A DNA stretch of 64,000 bases, taken from NCBI RefSeq assembly GCF_040412425.1, contig NC_089792.1:20424789-20488788 (forward strand). Reading direction: 5' to 3'. The notes beneath the pieces were generated by a model. The model was not told the origin of the DNA, made no database searches, and saw nothing but the letters and a program-made list of their open reading frames with translations. The DNA comes from Macrobrachium rosenbergii. Lineage: Eukaryota; Arthropoda; Malacostraca; Decapoda; Palaemonidae. A program made the translations under genes and the position numbers. This document shows positions 42,581 to 56,235 of the stretch, in pieces (position 1 is the stretch's first letter; every line of letters begins with the position of its first letter).

Positions 42581-42770
42581 AGGTAATTTGTGACATGTGA
42601 AAGTAAAAAGGAAAAAGCATGCATGGACTTGGAAAGAAAGTTTTATAGAATCGGTAAAGGAGGAATGTGGAAAGTGTTGAGAATGTATAGTATAGAAGAT
42701 CATTTACTGAGATGGGATTAAAAGTGTTTATGATGGAAGCCTTTTATGGCAATTGATACGAGAAATGAGG
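42580..42770 (+). pseudogene. LINE relic: RT fragment
   Basis: CMDLERKFYRIGKGG then MWKVLRMYSIEDHLL (42625-42700) matches the non-LTR RT block 'MDLEKAYDR.DR..MW.VLRMYGV...LL', with the catalytic Asp region changed (FYRIG instead of AYDR.D). KVFMMEAFYG follows in another frame. Upstream and downstream RT blocks are lacking. It faces a minus-strand LINE relic at 43260-44075 of apparently the same lineage, so the two could derive from one inverted copy or two insertions. Confidence 0.65.
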
Positions 42771-42861
42771 GAATAGATAATAGATGTAGGTACAAAGTTG
42801 TGCAATAAGAAAATGAGTCATAAAGGGAGCATGGAATGGCTGATGTTTTAGTTGATAGAAT

Positions 42862-42981
42862 ACTGACAGTGCTGATTGGGGCATTTAAAAGGCCACTGAC
42901 AGTGTTGATTGGGGCATTTAATAGGGTACTGACAATGCTGATTGGGGCAGTTAATAGAGTACTGATAGTGCTGATTGAGGA
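42862..42981. repeat. 33-bp minisatellite, 3.6 units
   Basis: Units start ACTGACAGTGCTGATTGGGG at 42862, 42895, 42928 and 42961 (partial). The exact 33-bp period keeps a minus-strand frame open as an 11-residue repeat (STLLNAPIN-type). Confidence 0.93.
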
Positions 42982-43259
42982 TGGTGATGAGTAACTGCAA
43001 ATATAAGTAAACAAGTTTTAAATAGTTTGCAAAAGAAGAAATGGATGGTAAATGGCAGCAAGAGCCATGAAGCGCGAGACTGTGCGCTAGGCAGAGATGA
43101 ACGTTGCAGTACGTGTATGGGGGTCTTCGACATAATATTCTATCTAAGTAGGCATATAAAGTAGCTAATATTGTTTGGAAGTTTTATTATGCAGCAGGTT
43201 CAACCATGATTAAGTTGTTAAAGCATGAAGTGGCTGTAAATATATATATTTCCCAGACA

Positions 43260-44075
43260 GCGATCACATCATCTCTCATTCTTTACCCACTGATTCATGA
43301 AGGAACCTAATGTACATAAAAGCTTTATACATCCCCACAGGTTCGTCAGAAGGGAACCCTCCACACGTACACAAACTCGCGCTACGACACTGACATATGC
43401 ACTTTTTTCTTTCATGGATGTTGAGGCTTTCCTTTCTAGTATTTCTTTCACAAAATCAATCCAGCCCTTTCTACATCACCCTCTCTCCCATCTTCCCAAC
43501 ACTTATTTCGCAAACGTATCATCTTCCTTTTTTCACGCACAAGTGAACAATCTCATTCTGCCTTCTTTAAATCTATGCTAACCTGTTGCCATTCCTTTTA
43601 CCACTCCTATGTAAATCCATTGAATTTAAGCATCTCACCCTTTTAATTCTCATGATGTTACTTATACTGCAGAAAAGATTCATATCTACACCTTCCACTT
43701 TTTTTCGTTCATTTGCATTCAGAATCCATACCATTTATTTTGTATATACTCATCTTAGTTTCCACAGACTTTAAAATTTCCATCCGTTTTTTCCCCAACC
43801 TGCTACTTTCCTTATTTCACCCATTTTGACTCTGTTCTTCTTTATCTTGCCATTATCCCAATATTTACTCCTAAAGACCTTTATGAATCTACTACTTCAA
43901 TTCTTACACCATCCATCCATTGCCCAATATTCCTAGCTCTCTTTTACCCTCATAATCTTACTCTTGTTATCCTTTTAACGTAACTCATATTCACATTTAC
44001 TCTTAGCCTTTCCCTCTTGCAAACTCTGTCAAGCTTCCGCAGTTTATTTGCCTTATCCCAATTAGTAGCGTCAGC
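43260..44075 (-). pseudogene. LINE relic: RT C-terminal half and 3' end
   Basis: On the minus strand, RKLRKLDRVCKRERLRVNV (about 44045-43990) matches the region after YADD ('L..FG.VCERRKLRVNV..SK'). EVVDSFKGL (about 43890) is the YLG block in degraded form. NANERKKVEGVDMN followed by SNIMRIKRVR (about 43710-43620) matches 'W.MNA.ERRKVE..EM.CLR..CG..R.DRVRN'. FVKEILERKAS (about 43460-43430) matches the ORF2 tail 'W.DFVKE.LER'. The remainder to 43260 looks like the 3' UTR. Multiple frameshifts. Plus-strand frames here are shadows. Confidence 0.72.
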
Positions 44076-45110
44076 CATGCCACACACAATTTACATTTAT
44101 GTTACTTACACGTGTGTATGTGTGTGAATTAAATAAATCACGAGTACCCGGGTTGTGAGATTGACCAACCTGCATTATTAACCGGGGGCATCCCTGTTAT
44201 TACTATGAATTTTGAATTGTTTCCCCTTTGTGACCTTTACACTCTCAAAACAACTCTTGGACACTATATATTCTGGGGTTGTTCTAAGCGCTGATGTTCT
44301 CTTGCATATAATGACTTTACAGTATTCCAAATGGCAAATATGATCGTAGAGGTTTTCGTTTTGCTACTTAGCATAATGTTTATAATTTCAGTGTGGTTCC
44401 TCAGTCTTGATTATTTTTTTTATATACTGTATCTCAATAAGGAAGTTAGGGTGGTTTCTAATGTCGACTTCTGGAAATTGAAAAGTGGAAACTATAACAT
44501 ATTTAATCGAGAGTACGATCACACTATTTGTTCAGATGTTCCCCCATCAGAAATGTAATTTCTCTTGCTAATACCTGTGTCTCCTGTATGTGTACTGTAT
44601 GTACTTTATGTATCTATTTCAACTTCCCTGTCTTTCTCTTTCGAGTCTCCGGTAATATCTTCATTGTTTTTATTGCTTCATATTATGACAAATTTTGCAC
44701 CCACCTTTCTGTTAGAATTTCTTACTAGCCATCAGTACTTCATGGAGTGAATACCTTACGAAGGAATTGATCTTGTTTCTGTACACTGTGACCTTCACCA
44801 AGAGAAGACAAAAAACTCATAAAGTGATGTTGACTGCTAAATGACGCGAGGCTAATGCAAATGGGATCAGGTAATGGGATAATTACCGTAACAATTAAAC
44901 TAACGAACTTTCCGTTTCGTATGCTTTTGGGTGGTCAGTTGCTTCTGATCGTGCTATCTGTATTGGAACAAATAAAAAAAAAACAATGAAAAGCATTGAC
45001 CTCGAGTTTTAGGAGCGTCAAGGTCACAGATTCGAAATAATCATAAATGATCTTATTTACTCTCTTCTTCTTCTTTTAACGTGCTTTTTTCCCATTTTTT
45101 TACTCTACCA
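44076..45110. other. Unassigned sequence
   Basis: No gene recognised. A 75-codon frame at 44331-44558 starts with a hydrophobic segment but shows no family motif. Confidence 0.4.
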
Positions 45111-45114
45111 TATT

Positions 45115-45272
45115 TTATACTTTGCCTCTTCCTCTTTTTGACGTTATGTAAGGGCGACGGGTTGTGGTAGCGTTGCTGCTATTGCTATACTCAGGTAAGG
45201 GCGTGGTGGCTTGGTGCTAACTATACCGTACAATTTTTGAAAACAGAAATGAGTAATTATGTGAGTGCTTGT

Positions 45273-45339
<67 letters not shown>

Positions 45340-45410
45340 TAAAACCCACGTACAGATGAGAGTGGAAGGCATTGTCGTCTAAGGCAAGGAAGCAGTCACT
45401 ACCATGGTAG
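45115..45410. repeat. Dispersed repeat family 1, copy B
   Basis: Shares TTCCTCTTTTTGAC, CAGGTAAGGGCGTGGTGGCT (45191), a spacer, a (GA)n array and GATGAGAGTGGAAGGCA with copy A at 37665-37950. Confidence 0.7.
45277..45335. repeat. (GA)n microsatellite
   Basis: Pure GA run inside family 1 copy B. Confidence 0.98.
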
Positions 45411-45730
45411 CCACCGGACGGTTTGAAGTAAAGGAAAGAAAAGTCCAGTAAAATTACCCTCGGGCTCGGAAGGCCAAAAATTTTCGTCCCAAAAGCAAGA
45501 TGATGATAATGTAGGAAAAAATAAGAACGGGGAATATGAAGGTGTAAACATATATTTTTTCGAACTATGCTACATTTTTAAAGGTGTGCAATTGATGAAA
45601 ATAAATTAAAGGATTTTAAAGTGACATTATTATGAAAAAAAGTTCCTCGTAAAGTACGTTTACTTCATATAGAACGTATAGTCCCTTTTGCAACGTACGC
45701 TTATGTGTTTCCTGGAAAATATCTGTCTGA

Positions 45731-45900
45731 TTAAAATTGGCAATTCTAAGAATGTAGTATCTGTACTCCTGCTTCCTAATGGGCAATTATTGGGTGAGCT
45801 CTGTACCCAGCGAACATTTAAAGGGCTAATTACCGAATTCCTTATATATCGCCCGCCATGTTTTCGCGCTCGAAGTTAATTTGGTCGGTCACAAAAAAAT
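45731..45900 (+). repeat. Dispersed repeat family 3, copy 1
   Basis: Contains TTAAAATTGG, AAGAATGTAGTATCTGTACTC, GGGTGAGC, GAACATTTAAAGGGCTAATT, ACCGAATTCCTTATATATCG and a GAAGTTAATTTGGTCG block, all found in order at 61551-61705. Confidence 0.75.
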
Positions 45901-45988
45901 GAAAGGGGGAATACCGGTAGTTTTTTTTTTTTTATTAATTTAGGCAACAAATTATTTATTACAGCTTAAGTCTTCCAGTAAGGAATCT

Positions 45989-45992
<4 letters not shown>

Positions 45993-46044
<52 letters not shown>
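45993..46044. repeat. (TC)n microsatellite
   Basis: Pure TC run. Confidence 0.97.
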
Positions 46045-46048
<4 letters not shown>

Positions 46049-46439
46049 GATGATAAGATGCTTCAGATTCAGGATATTTGCAGTAGGAGTGTAATACTAA
46101 ACTTGCAAGGAAGGGAAAATGCTTTTAGTTTGCAGCTCATAATTATTCTACTCCCCGTACGTAATTTGAAGTCCTTATTACCCATGAGTGACTGCGAAAA
46201 ATACGTGACATTCAGTCATTCATGTCGGCATTTGTTTTTGCGCGAATGTCCCAGTAAATTAGAGAGAAAAAAAGAGAGTGAGTGGGTGCAAGAGATAGAT
46301 GAATCCCAAGTCAAACGTAACCTTCGTTATAGGTGTTGGGTTGTTTTGGTAATTTTTCCTCTTGTAGTTTTGTGGAAGCAGGTGGACGGAGCTCCCTTGT
46401 AGACACCGGAGATACTTTCAGAATATGTGGTTCAAACTT
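46045..46439. other. Unassigned sequence
   Basis: Open plus-strand frame of 114 codons (46058-46402) without recognised motif; it could be eroded upstream LINE sequence. Confidence 0.35.
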
Positions 46440-47805
46440 GAGGCATGCGAGCTCGTTTTACATTAAATAGTCGGCTACCCCTAAATCTTCACTTTCCGGT
46501 GCAGTCTCAACCGTTCATTTTTGCTTCAAGAAGATTGTCTGTTATTCACTGTTCAAAGGAAAAGGGAACCCTTTTGGCGGATGTGCTTGACAGTAAGCAT
46601 ACAAATAAGAAACTCGGTATGTGCTGTTACTGTTTCCTGAAACCAGCTGACCAATGTAGCTTCAGATCTCGTGAAATGAAGAATCTTTTACTTAATATTA
46701 ATGCTTATAGAGATGCAGATCCGAGGTGTATTTTCTGTTGTTTTTTGTGAAAGTTACTTTGCTCCTAAATTTTCTGACATTTTTGATAAGTAAATTAGAA
46801 GGGGTTCTTTTGCAACCTTTAGAATTGGTATTATTAATCCATTACGTAAATGTGGTGGTTATAGTAGGCAGCTTTAGCCATGCCGAATGCCACCCAGTTT
46901 GTATGAAGTTTTAGAAACTTTGTTGGCAAAACGTTTGAATACCTTTGCTAAAGGGAATCTTACGTTCCCTAGTTTGAAGCTGTCTTTCGGTGCGTCTGGT
47001 GCTCCTCTTGGAATGTTCGGTGTCTTAGCGAATCCATACATTCGATCGTAAAGTTCGTATGGCTGGTCTTGCCCTCATTGCAGTTTTTGACGTGCGAATC
47101 ATGAGGCCATTGTTAAAAAAAAGGAGTTGGTAGACCATCTCTCAGTTTTTAATTTAATTGTTAACTGGTAAATTTGCAAATAATACTTGTCGACTGGCAT
47201 TATAACAAATACAAGAGAGTAATCTCTGGTGTTCGTTAGGGTATTGTTCTTGGTATTTAACATTTATATTACATTTGCAGATGTGGTTTGGCCTAGAAAA
47301 CATGTTGTTTATGCACAAGATGTTACTCTCTTTGCCTTAATCAACTCTTTTAAGTATTGCTCTGTAATTGTTAAGTCTCTTCGATGACACTTAACTAAAA
47401 TTAGTGATGCTGCAATGTATGAGGGATGAAGTTAAACTTTTAAGAAAACTCAAGTATGAGTTTTCTGGGTATCGTACATTGCATCCCCAACTCATATTTT
47501 AATTGACAGGATATCTTTAAATATACATACAACTCATTTAACATTAGGTGTTGTTCATGATTGCAAATTTATTTTTGAGAATTCAATACTACCTAGTCTT
47601 TTGGAAGTTTTAATCTTGCTGTGACAAACTGTCGAATGATCTTGTTAATCTGCAGTTGAACCGTTGGGACTTCAGAAGTTCAAACTTCGTGCAGGTTCTT
47701 TTTTATGCCCTTTATTTTCATCTTTATTTTCACCTGTAGGGCAGCTTTCCCTTTCAGGGCTCGTGGGCTTGTAGCATTCTGCTTTCGAGCGAGGGCTGTA
47801 CCTTC

Positions 47806-47862
<57 letters not shown>
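46440..47862 (+). pseudogene. LINE relic: linker and RT domain with (AAT)n tail (Jockey-like)
   Basis: VIHCSKEKGTLLADVLDSKH (about 46534-46593) opens a clear match to a Jockey-like LINE ORF2 common in crustaceans. FRSREMKNLLLNINAY and DADPRCIF (46665-46735) match 'FRSREIK.LL.DLDAYGG.DP.GIFP'. LLAKRLNTFAKGN (about 46920) matches the RT finger block. HVVYAQDVTLFA (about 47301-47336) is the catalytic box, with YAQD in place of the expected YADD, so a metal-binding Asp is lost. Degraded thumb segments follow. The 3' end with GGCAGCTTTCCCTTTCAGGG and TAGCATTCTGCTTTCGAGCG runs into (AAT)n, a typical LINE tail. Several frameshifts and deletions; inactive. Confidence 0.82.
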
Positions 47863-47863
<1 letters not shown>

Positions 47864-47871
47864 GTAGTAGT
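47806..47871. repeat. (AAT)n microsatellite, LINE tail
   Basis: About 19 AAT units followed by three GTA units; directly after the LINE 3' end. Confidence 0.97.
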
Positions 47872-48305
47872 AAAAATAAACGTTGAAAGACTACTTACAT
47901 CCTTATTATCACAGTCTTAATAAATATATAATTGATACTTATGTATATCCTCAGCTTTTATTGTACTTGTCTGTATTTATGTGTTCATATATGTGTAAAA
48001 AAATGTAAAACGTTTTAAAAACCTTGTGACACCCATGTAATGATTGCCTTCGTTTACTTATTAATTAGAAGTTTGTTCTTTATGTCTTGTTTGTGAAAAT
48101 TTCTGAGTTGCAAATTCATCTCGAAACAGCGTGAGCCTTCCGATATCGAATATATCATGCAAATCCATAACTTAATAAAGACGACTAGGACTCAGTTACG
48201 TTTACATATAACTTACATTAGGAAAAGAAAGAGACTGAATATGTTACGTATTGATTCTCTGAATGCTATTATTCTATTTTGTTTTCTGCTTCCATGAGTT
48301 GTATC
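47872..48305. other. Unassigned sequence
   Basis: Nothing recognised. Confidence 0.4.
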
Positions 48306-48309
48306 CAGC

Positions 48310-48505
48310 TCCGGTTTACTGGGAAGAAGAAATTGAATACGATGGCGATTGAATGGATAATTTTAGAGTTCTTTCCGTTTCGTTCGCCTGTGTGTTGCAG
48401 TGTTCCTAGTAGTCATGTAATAATTTAGATGTGTTCTCACTGTGAAATTCATTTTTTGGTAAGGACATGGTTTCGTGACCAAAAACCTCATGAAAGGGTC
48501 CTTAA
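48310..48505 (+). other. Exon-like dispersed blocks (family 2), copy 2
   Basis: Block a reads VYWEEEIEYDGD (about 48313-48348). Block b (about 48440-48500) reads CEIHFLVRTWFRDQK, aligning with FRNPFVIKVICLRDQK of copy 1. Confidence 0.35.
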
Positions 48506-49839
48506 TGATTGTTGTGTCACGCAACACTTTATAACGTGTGTCATTTTCTATCCCATTTATTTTTTTTTATTTCATTGGTTTTCCCGATCTTTTGAAACAG
48601 GTGTGACAAAGAGAACCTCAAGATTCGCCGCCATTGTTTTTAATGATTTGTTTTCAGGATTCTGGAATGCTGCTGCCATCTTCTACACCTCAAAAAGAAG
48701 GTAGAAATGAGATACATACATCTAGGGTTATTGTTGATTGTTACAGACAGAAAAAAATACATTCATTGTTAATTTGCATGCAGTAGGTTTTTTTTTTAAT
48801 TCCAGTAAGATACGTTGACATGTTTATGTTTATGATTTTTCTTGAATTTCTTGCAGGTATGTGGAGAATTTTTGAGACACGATGACTTCTATATACAAAT
48901 AATTGTAATTGTATACATTCCACTAATCGTTACTTCTTACACATGATGTTTATATGAAATTCGTTTGCTAGTAATTTCAAGTATTTTTTTTGTGATTATA
49001 CATATATGTACCCCAAATTATTTTTTATTGTTTGTTAATTATATATTTTTTGTGTAATTTTGATATTCATTTTGGAGTATACTGATATCTGCATCGAATA
49101 TCAGTTGTAATTGGATTCTTTTCTTCTATCTCATAAACACGCACACTTTTGTACGGGTCAACGACCTTTAAAACTACTGCTGATAGACGAAAGCCAGTTG
49201 TGTTTCTCTCGACCTTGGATATAGATGAAGCATTGTGGTGGAATTCGTGTCATTTGCGTCTGTCATGACAATTCTTAATAGTTCTCCAATGTGCGTAATT
49301 ACTGACAGCACGTGGTTGCCCTGTGATCACTGAGTTTCTCCTTGTTTGTTTCGAGGGAGCTTTAGGAATGGGCTGATTAGCTTTACCTGTTTATCGACAA
49401 GCTGAACAATTCTGCAATCATTCTTTTTAAGAATGGGTCAGAAAAAAATTCTTCGCCAGTCAGTTTGTTATTCCCCCCATGTCTTGCAAAGTGTTATTAT
49501 TGGCCTTCACCAAAAAAAAAAAAAATTTTTTATATAAAAGGGTCGGGTATTATCATCTGATCTAAGGAAAGTTTTCCTCGTCTGAGTCACACTGTTGCCA
49601 ATTGTTCTTTGATCGGTCATTGTAAATTCAGTTTTTTTTAATTCTGTTTGTTTTTTAAGCTGGATTATTTGAATTTATAAGAATTGGTTAAAAATTGCAA
49701 AATAACAACTAGAAGATGTCAAAACGATTAGGTAAAGTTAACCGAAATGAATAATCTCCGAACGTCGATATAAAACGATGTAAAAGAACTTACAAAATGA
49801 AGAAACAAACATTAATATGCTAAATCCTTAACTTCTTAA
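48506..49839. other. Unassigned sequence
   Basis: T-rich DNA. TTTGTTTTCAG at about 48647 followed 43 bases later by AAGAAGGTAGAAATG could mimic a small exon, without support. Confidence 0.4.
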
Positions 49840-50540
49840 TGTACGCAGATGTGGTTCAGAAAGAGGAAATGTGTGATGCTTGAATTACGTGAGGAGAAAA
49901 AGCAGTAGGTTATAGCACTTGCTGAGACAAAGGTGAAAGGTAGTATGCGCAGGAATGAGAATGGCAAATAAACCTTGTTTTTGGGAAAAATTAAGTACGC
50001 AGCGCTTGACATACCGGGTAGCGCATGCAATGTCAGGAAAACTTCAGAAAGATGAAGAAGTACAGTTATTGTATTATTAAAAACTGAGTGCGCCAGGAGA
50101 AAGTGTTATAATAAAATGAGGATGAAAGGGGATGTTTTTAGAAGATTCTGAATGTATGCCTGCCTTGGATTGAAGAATATGAAAAGGTCGTTGCGCTATG
50201 TGATTGAAATGCAAAAGTAGGTGACAGACAAAACGATGACATGCTGGTAGGTATGAAGTTCCAGGAGTCCATGAAAATGGAGATCCTGTAAAAATGTGTT
50301 TGGACAGGAGGCGGTATGGAAATAGACAGTTTCCTTAGAAGACTATCCATAGGCATGCATGGGAAAGAGTAAATGTTGAGGAGACGAGTGGTAGATTGTA
50401 TTAGTACAGAGTAGATGGAAGACTAGTTAATGGTGAGAGGAGAAGTTGCCAGAGGTATATGTGATCATTATTTGGTTGAAGCATTAGTGATTGCAGGTAG
50501 AGATGTAAGTTGAAGAGGGAAAGGTGAAAATGCGTCTATC
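49840..50540 (+). pseudogene. LINE relic: APE-type endonuclease domain
   Basis: Plus-strand fragments match the C-terminal half of the endonuclease of a LINE ORF2. NAKVGDRQNDDMLVG (about 50207-50250) corresponds to 'GD.NAK.G......G..G' holding the catalytic D-x-N motif; in this copy a stop replaces the residue before Asn. HRHAWERVNVEE (about 50350-50385) matches 'IHK.TW' with the variable loop. YRVDGRLVNGERR (about 50405-50440) matches 'S.IDY..V...L'. The final 'SDH' block near 50470 is degraded (SLFG.SISDC). Frames 1-3 are all needed, with many stops. The RT that should follow is not found downstream. Confidence 0.65.
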
Positions 50541-52285
<1,745 letters not shown>

Positions 52286-53378
52286 AAATAATCCTCTCTT
52301 CTAAACACTTTTACTGTAACTGATATAGTTGCCCGAATTCTTGCGGGTGGACGAAATGCGTTCATATGCGTTCTTCATCTCCCTAGATATATCCCAAAGC
52401 TGAAGTATATTATTCCTTAGCGTTGTCCAATCTTGAAATAACTAGAAATACCTAGTTGCCCATACCATCGTTTTGCCAGATTTCCCCCGAGAGTAGCGAA
52501 TTTAGCACTGAGAAAATCTGAACTATGTATACCAAACCTCAAAACAATGAGTTTCATTTTTTAACGTTTCTTTCGCTCTTTGAACACTTAACAAGCGTTG
52601 GTAACACGAGCATGAGTCGTGTAACCTTTTTGAATGAGTGCTATTTTTTCCTTAATCCTACCATATCTTAAAAAAATAGCCAGAATTAGTGATTAAGAAT
52701 ATTAAGGTATAACTCCAGGAAGACTTCACTGTACCGCACTTTAATTCCTTTCTCGTTGGATTCTTGTTTCAGTTTTGCTGGGGAAAAAATGAAAGTTCTA
52801 AATATATACTGTAGCTACTTCTTTTCTTTTTATCACTTTGTTATCAATATGGTCAAAAAAATTCTTATTAAATCCTGGGTATATTTTTTTCTTGAAAAAG
52901 CAGTCAGTCATTAGACGAAATAATTTGATTAAATTTTGTAGATCCACAGTTTTGGTGCTCAGTCATAAAATTGTATAACCAGCGCTGAGGGTGAATTTGA
53001 AGTGAGCCATTAGGCATAGTCACTCATTATTTCTAGACTCTTAGTAAGTTAATTAGAATTCACTTTTATAGGCATAGTGAACCCACTATCACCTTTAGGC
53101 CTAAGTCCTGTGCACAACGAAGCATAGTTGGTAAGAATTCTGTTTGTTATTATTCGCCTTTATTGACATAAGGAAGGAAAAAAGTAGCATTATTTAACGT
53201 ACATGGTCTCACGTGATCTGTCTGGATCGTTGGAAATGGTAACCCGAAGTGTCAGTCAGTGCAATGATTATTGATCATTTAGCCACAGGAAGTTCTTTTT
53301 TCATGTAATATATATTTGCTTTCAGAGTCAATATGATTGTTGCAGAATTATTTTTCCCGTACATATATACTCATATAT
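52286..53378. other. Unassigned sequence
   Basis: Nothing recognised. Confidence 0.45.
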
Positions 53379-53483
53379 GCATACACACATATATCTATAT
53401 ATATGTGTGTACATATATATATATGCATATAATATAAATGTAAAAATAACTAACATATATAAAGCAAATATATATATATAATA

Positions 53484-53562
<79 letters not shown>

Positions 53563-53760
53563 ATATATAATATATATATGAATGTGTATATTAACTAATA
53601 TATATTATATATATATTTGGATATATTGTAATATATATATAAAATATATATAAGAAATATAAGAGCCTATATATGGCGGTATATAATCGAACCCGCGTTA
53701 CCATATTCATATATATATATATATGTATATATATATGTATAAATAGTTATATTTATTTAT
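53379..53760. repeat. Interrupted (AT)n region
   Basis: Several AT blocks (longest 53480-53558) separated by short unique pieces. Confidence 0.93.
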
Positions 53761-53807
53761 TACATACATTGCATTCACGACCATTCACTTCTTCTGAGAT
53801 TCGATGT

Positions 53808-54080
53808 TGTTTAAAGCGCTAATTACTGAATTCAGACCCATCGTCTGCCATGTATTCTCGCTTGAAGCTTATTTGCTTGTTGAAAAAAATATGTGAATCT
53901 ACTGGTTCCCCCTTTTTTCCAGATAACGCGCCATTGACTGCACGAGCCACAATCGTCGTTTCTTAATATTTCTTAAAATTTAATTTCCTTCTTTTTCATG
54001 GGAAAGTATGGAATGTGTGTGTGTGTGTGACTTCTTGCTCGTTAAGATGCTTCCCGGAGAGAAGAGAAGAGATGAGATCT
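53808..54080 (+). repeat. Dispersed repeat family 3, copy 2
   Basis: TTTAAAGCGCTAATTACTGA at 53810, CCATGTATTCTCGCTTGAAG, TTATTTGCTTGTT, then GGGAAAGTATGGAATGTG and GCTCGTTAAGATG at 54037. The last two also occur in order at 61843-61875. Confidence 0.7.
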
Positions 54081-54143
54081 TGAAACGATATTTCATGCCA
54101 ATATTGCTTCAAATCTTCTGTTTATATATATTCTATATATGTC

Positions 54144-54205
54144 ATGAACATTTAAAGAGCTAATTACTGAATTTATAAATTATCGTATATATATATTCTC
54201 GCTAT
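54144..54205 (+). repeat. Dispersed repeat family 3, copy 3 (partial)
   Basis: GAACATTTAAAGAGCTAATT then ACTGAATTTATAAATTATCG followed by TATTCTCGCT. Confidence 0.6.
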
Positions 54206-54447
54206 AATACATATATACATATATATAGATATTTATAAGGATGTGATATACCATATTTATATATATATGTATAAATGTATTGAATATATACTTTTGTATT
54301 TATATATATATATATATATAAAAATATAATATATTATTTTATATATATATATATAAGGCTATAATACATTCTATACATATTAAGATGCTTATATAGAATA
54401 TACATATACATATGATATCTTGTATAAATGTTTATATATAGAAATTA

Positions 54448-54503
<56 letters not shown>

Positions 54504-54589
54504 TTATACATATATAAGTTCGAACTTATATGTATATACAAATAACTTTATATCGAGCTCATTGTACATTGAGAGTAACTTACACCTAG
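54206..54589. repeat. AT-rich degenerate microsatellite region
   Basis: Mixed TATA/ATAA runs, longest AT block 54456-54500; no gene. Confidence 0.85.
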
Positions 54590-54673
54590 AGGGAGTTACA
54601 TATGCATCTGCCTCAGCCAGGCATAAGATCGAAATCTGGCTGAGGCAGATACGCTATTCATGTATAATTCCCT
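54590..54673. repeat. Inverted repeat with hairpin
   Basis: GCATCTGCCTCAGCCAG (54604) pairs with CTGGCTGAGGCAGAT (54637); outer arms AGGGAGTTACAT and ATGTATAATTCCCT also pair. Confidence 0.88.
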
Positions 54674-54780
54674 TGGTCGTGTATGTTATTTCATATGTAT
54701 TGTGAGTTCGATGTTATATATTGTCTTGAAAATATTTTATGCCTGGTTATGAATATTTTGTTAATATATGTGTGTATATA

Positions 54781-54904
<124 letters not shown>

Positions 54905-55645
54905 TATGGATGCTATAGATCTTTATGATTTCTCAAGTTACAATCCTAAGAAATTTCTAGATTAATGTATAGAAATGTGTCCCGACTTGAATTTCAGCAT
55001 GTAATGACAGTGGAGTTAGGACATGAGTTGTTGTGGGAACTCGTGAAAGCCTGTTTTTGTAACATGTGCAAGAGCATCTGTGTATGTTTTCGTGTTGTTC
55101 TGCATAATACAGATTGGAAACTTAGCTTCTTTTCCACACAGGACTATTTGCATTTAGATGTTTACATTTTTATATTTGATATTTTCACAGTCTGTTCTTC
55201 TCTAGGACATTAAATTTTTGAAACCTAACAACTCTAATTTAGAGATTGAATATATACTACTAATCCCTAACAGATAGCAATGGTTGCTTGCATCGTAATC
55301 CTTGCACTGAAAGTCGGAATAGATTAAATACGCAGTCGAATGTTTTTACTCTGGTCTTATTTTTATTTATTTATTTATTTATTTATTTTTTTGTATAATG
55401 CCTTCACTTTCCCAAAACATTCTTTGAGAGCATCAGTTGTAAGCAGCTTATTCCTGTTGCTGGGAGGGCGTGAAGTTGTCGACTAGTCGATAGCAGTGTT
55501 TGATCCTCTTTGTGTTGTACTTATATTGGAATTATGTTTTTTGATGCATTCGAATAAAAAGTCAAAAATAGCCAGTTAATATCGAATTCCTTGCACTGTT
55601 GCTTAGGAATAACTTACAAAGAGATTGACATGATAACACACCTAC
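54905..55645. other. Unassigned sequence
   Basis: A short (TTTA)n tract near 55362-55388; nothing else recognised. An 82-codon frame at 54965-55213 lacks known motifs. Confidence 0.45.
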
Positions 55646-55985
55646 CGTAGCGGGATAGTACCATCAGTGGACCTCACGTGGTGTACTGTAGGCATGATTA
55701 AATGGTGTTTGCTGTGCCCTTTTGCCTCTTGCTGCACCCGCTTTTTACCCTATTACTTTACCTCCATTTCCGCTTCGTTTGTTCCTTCGTGCTGCCCAGC
55801 ACCTCTAACTGGCACTTATTGGTGCGACTGTGGAGTTTTCTCCAGTTTCATCTTTAGATACTTATGATGCATCTCATTTTCTAGATCCCGTGATCGTGCT
55901 GTCCAACCACTCCAACTCCCTCTTTACACTTTCTTAAGTGTTGTATGGCTGTTGTTGCCCCAGTGCTTGGCTTTTTAGCCAGATT
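55646..55985 (+). mobile_element. Decapod SINE-like element, diverged
   Basis: Same order as the copy at 58783: TAGTACCATCAGTGGACCTC, GTGTACTGTAGGCAT, GCTGCACCC, TACTTTACCTCCATTTCCGC, GGTGCGACTG, TTTTCTCCAGTTTCATCTTT, and a degraded 3' block CCCCAGTGCTTGGCTTTTTA. It is the most eroded of the long copies. Confidence 0.7.
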
Positions 55986-56149
55986 TCCAAGGATCCAGTC
56001 CACTGGCTTGAATCCTGTACATGGTAGGTAAACATTCGTGGATAATGCCTTTTGGGTGTTAACCATCGCCAAGTTGTTATCGCTAGATATGACCTAGTCG
56101 TGGCGTGAGATATAATTTTTCTGTTTCTTCCGAATCGTCATGATTCCAC

Positions 56150-56235
56150 ATGCGGACCCATTACGAAATCGCTTGCGTGTAAAACTTGTTTGCGTGAGAG
56201 AAAGCTGCACGGAAAAGCCCCTTTGTGCTTTTTTA
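56150..56235 (+). other. Exon-like dispersed block b (family 2), copy 3
   Basis: DPLRNRLRVKLVCVRES followed by GAAAAGCCCCTTTGTGCTTT, the same two elements as 41300-41375. Confidence 0.35.

Noticed and set aside
44331..44558. 75-codon frame with a hydrophobic N-terminus, as a signal-peptide-bearing small protein
   Set aside because: No cleavage-site logic, cysteine pattern or family match; T-rich DNA yields hydrophobic peptides by chance.
48647..48705. Possible 43-bp microexon between TTTGTTTTCAG and AAGAAGGTAGAAATG
   Set aside because: Splice-like motifs are common in T-rich DNA and no flanking exon or homology supports it.
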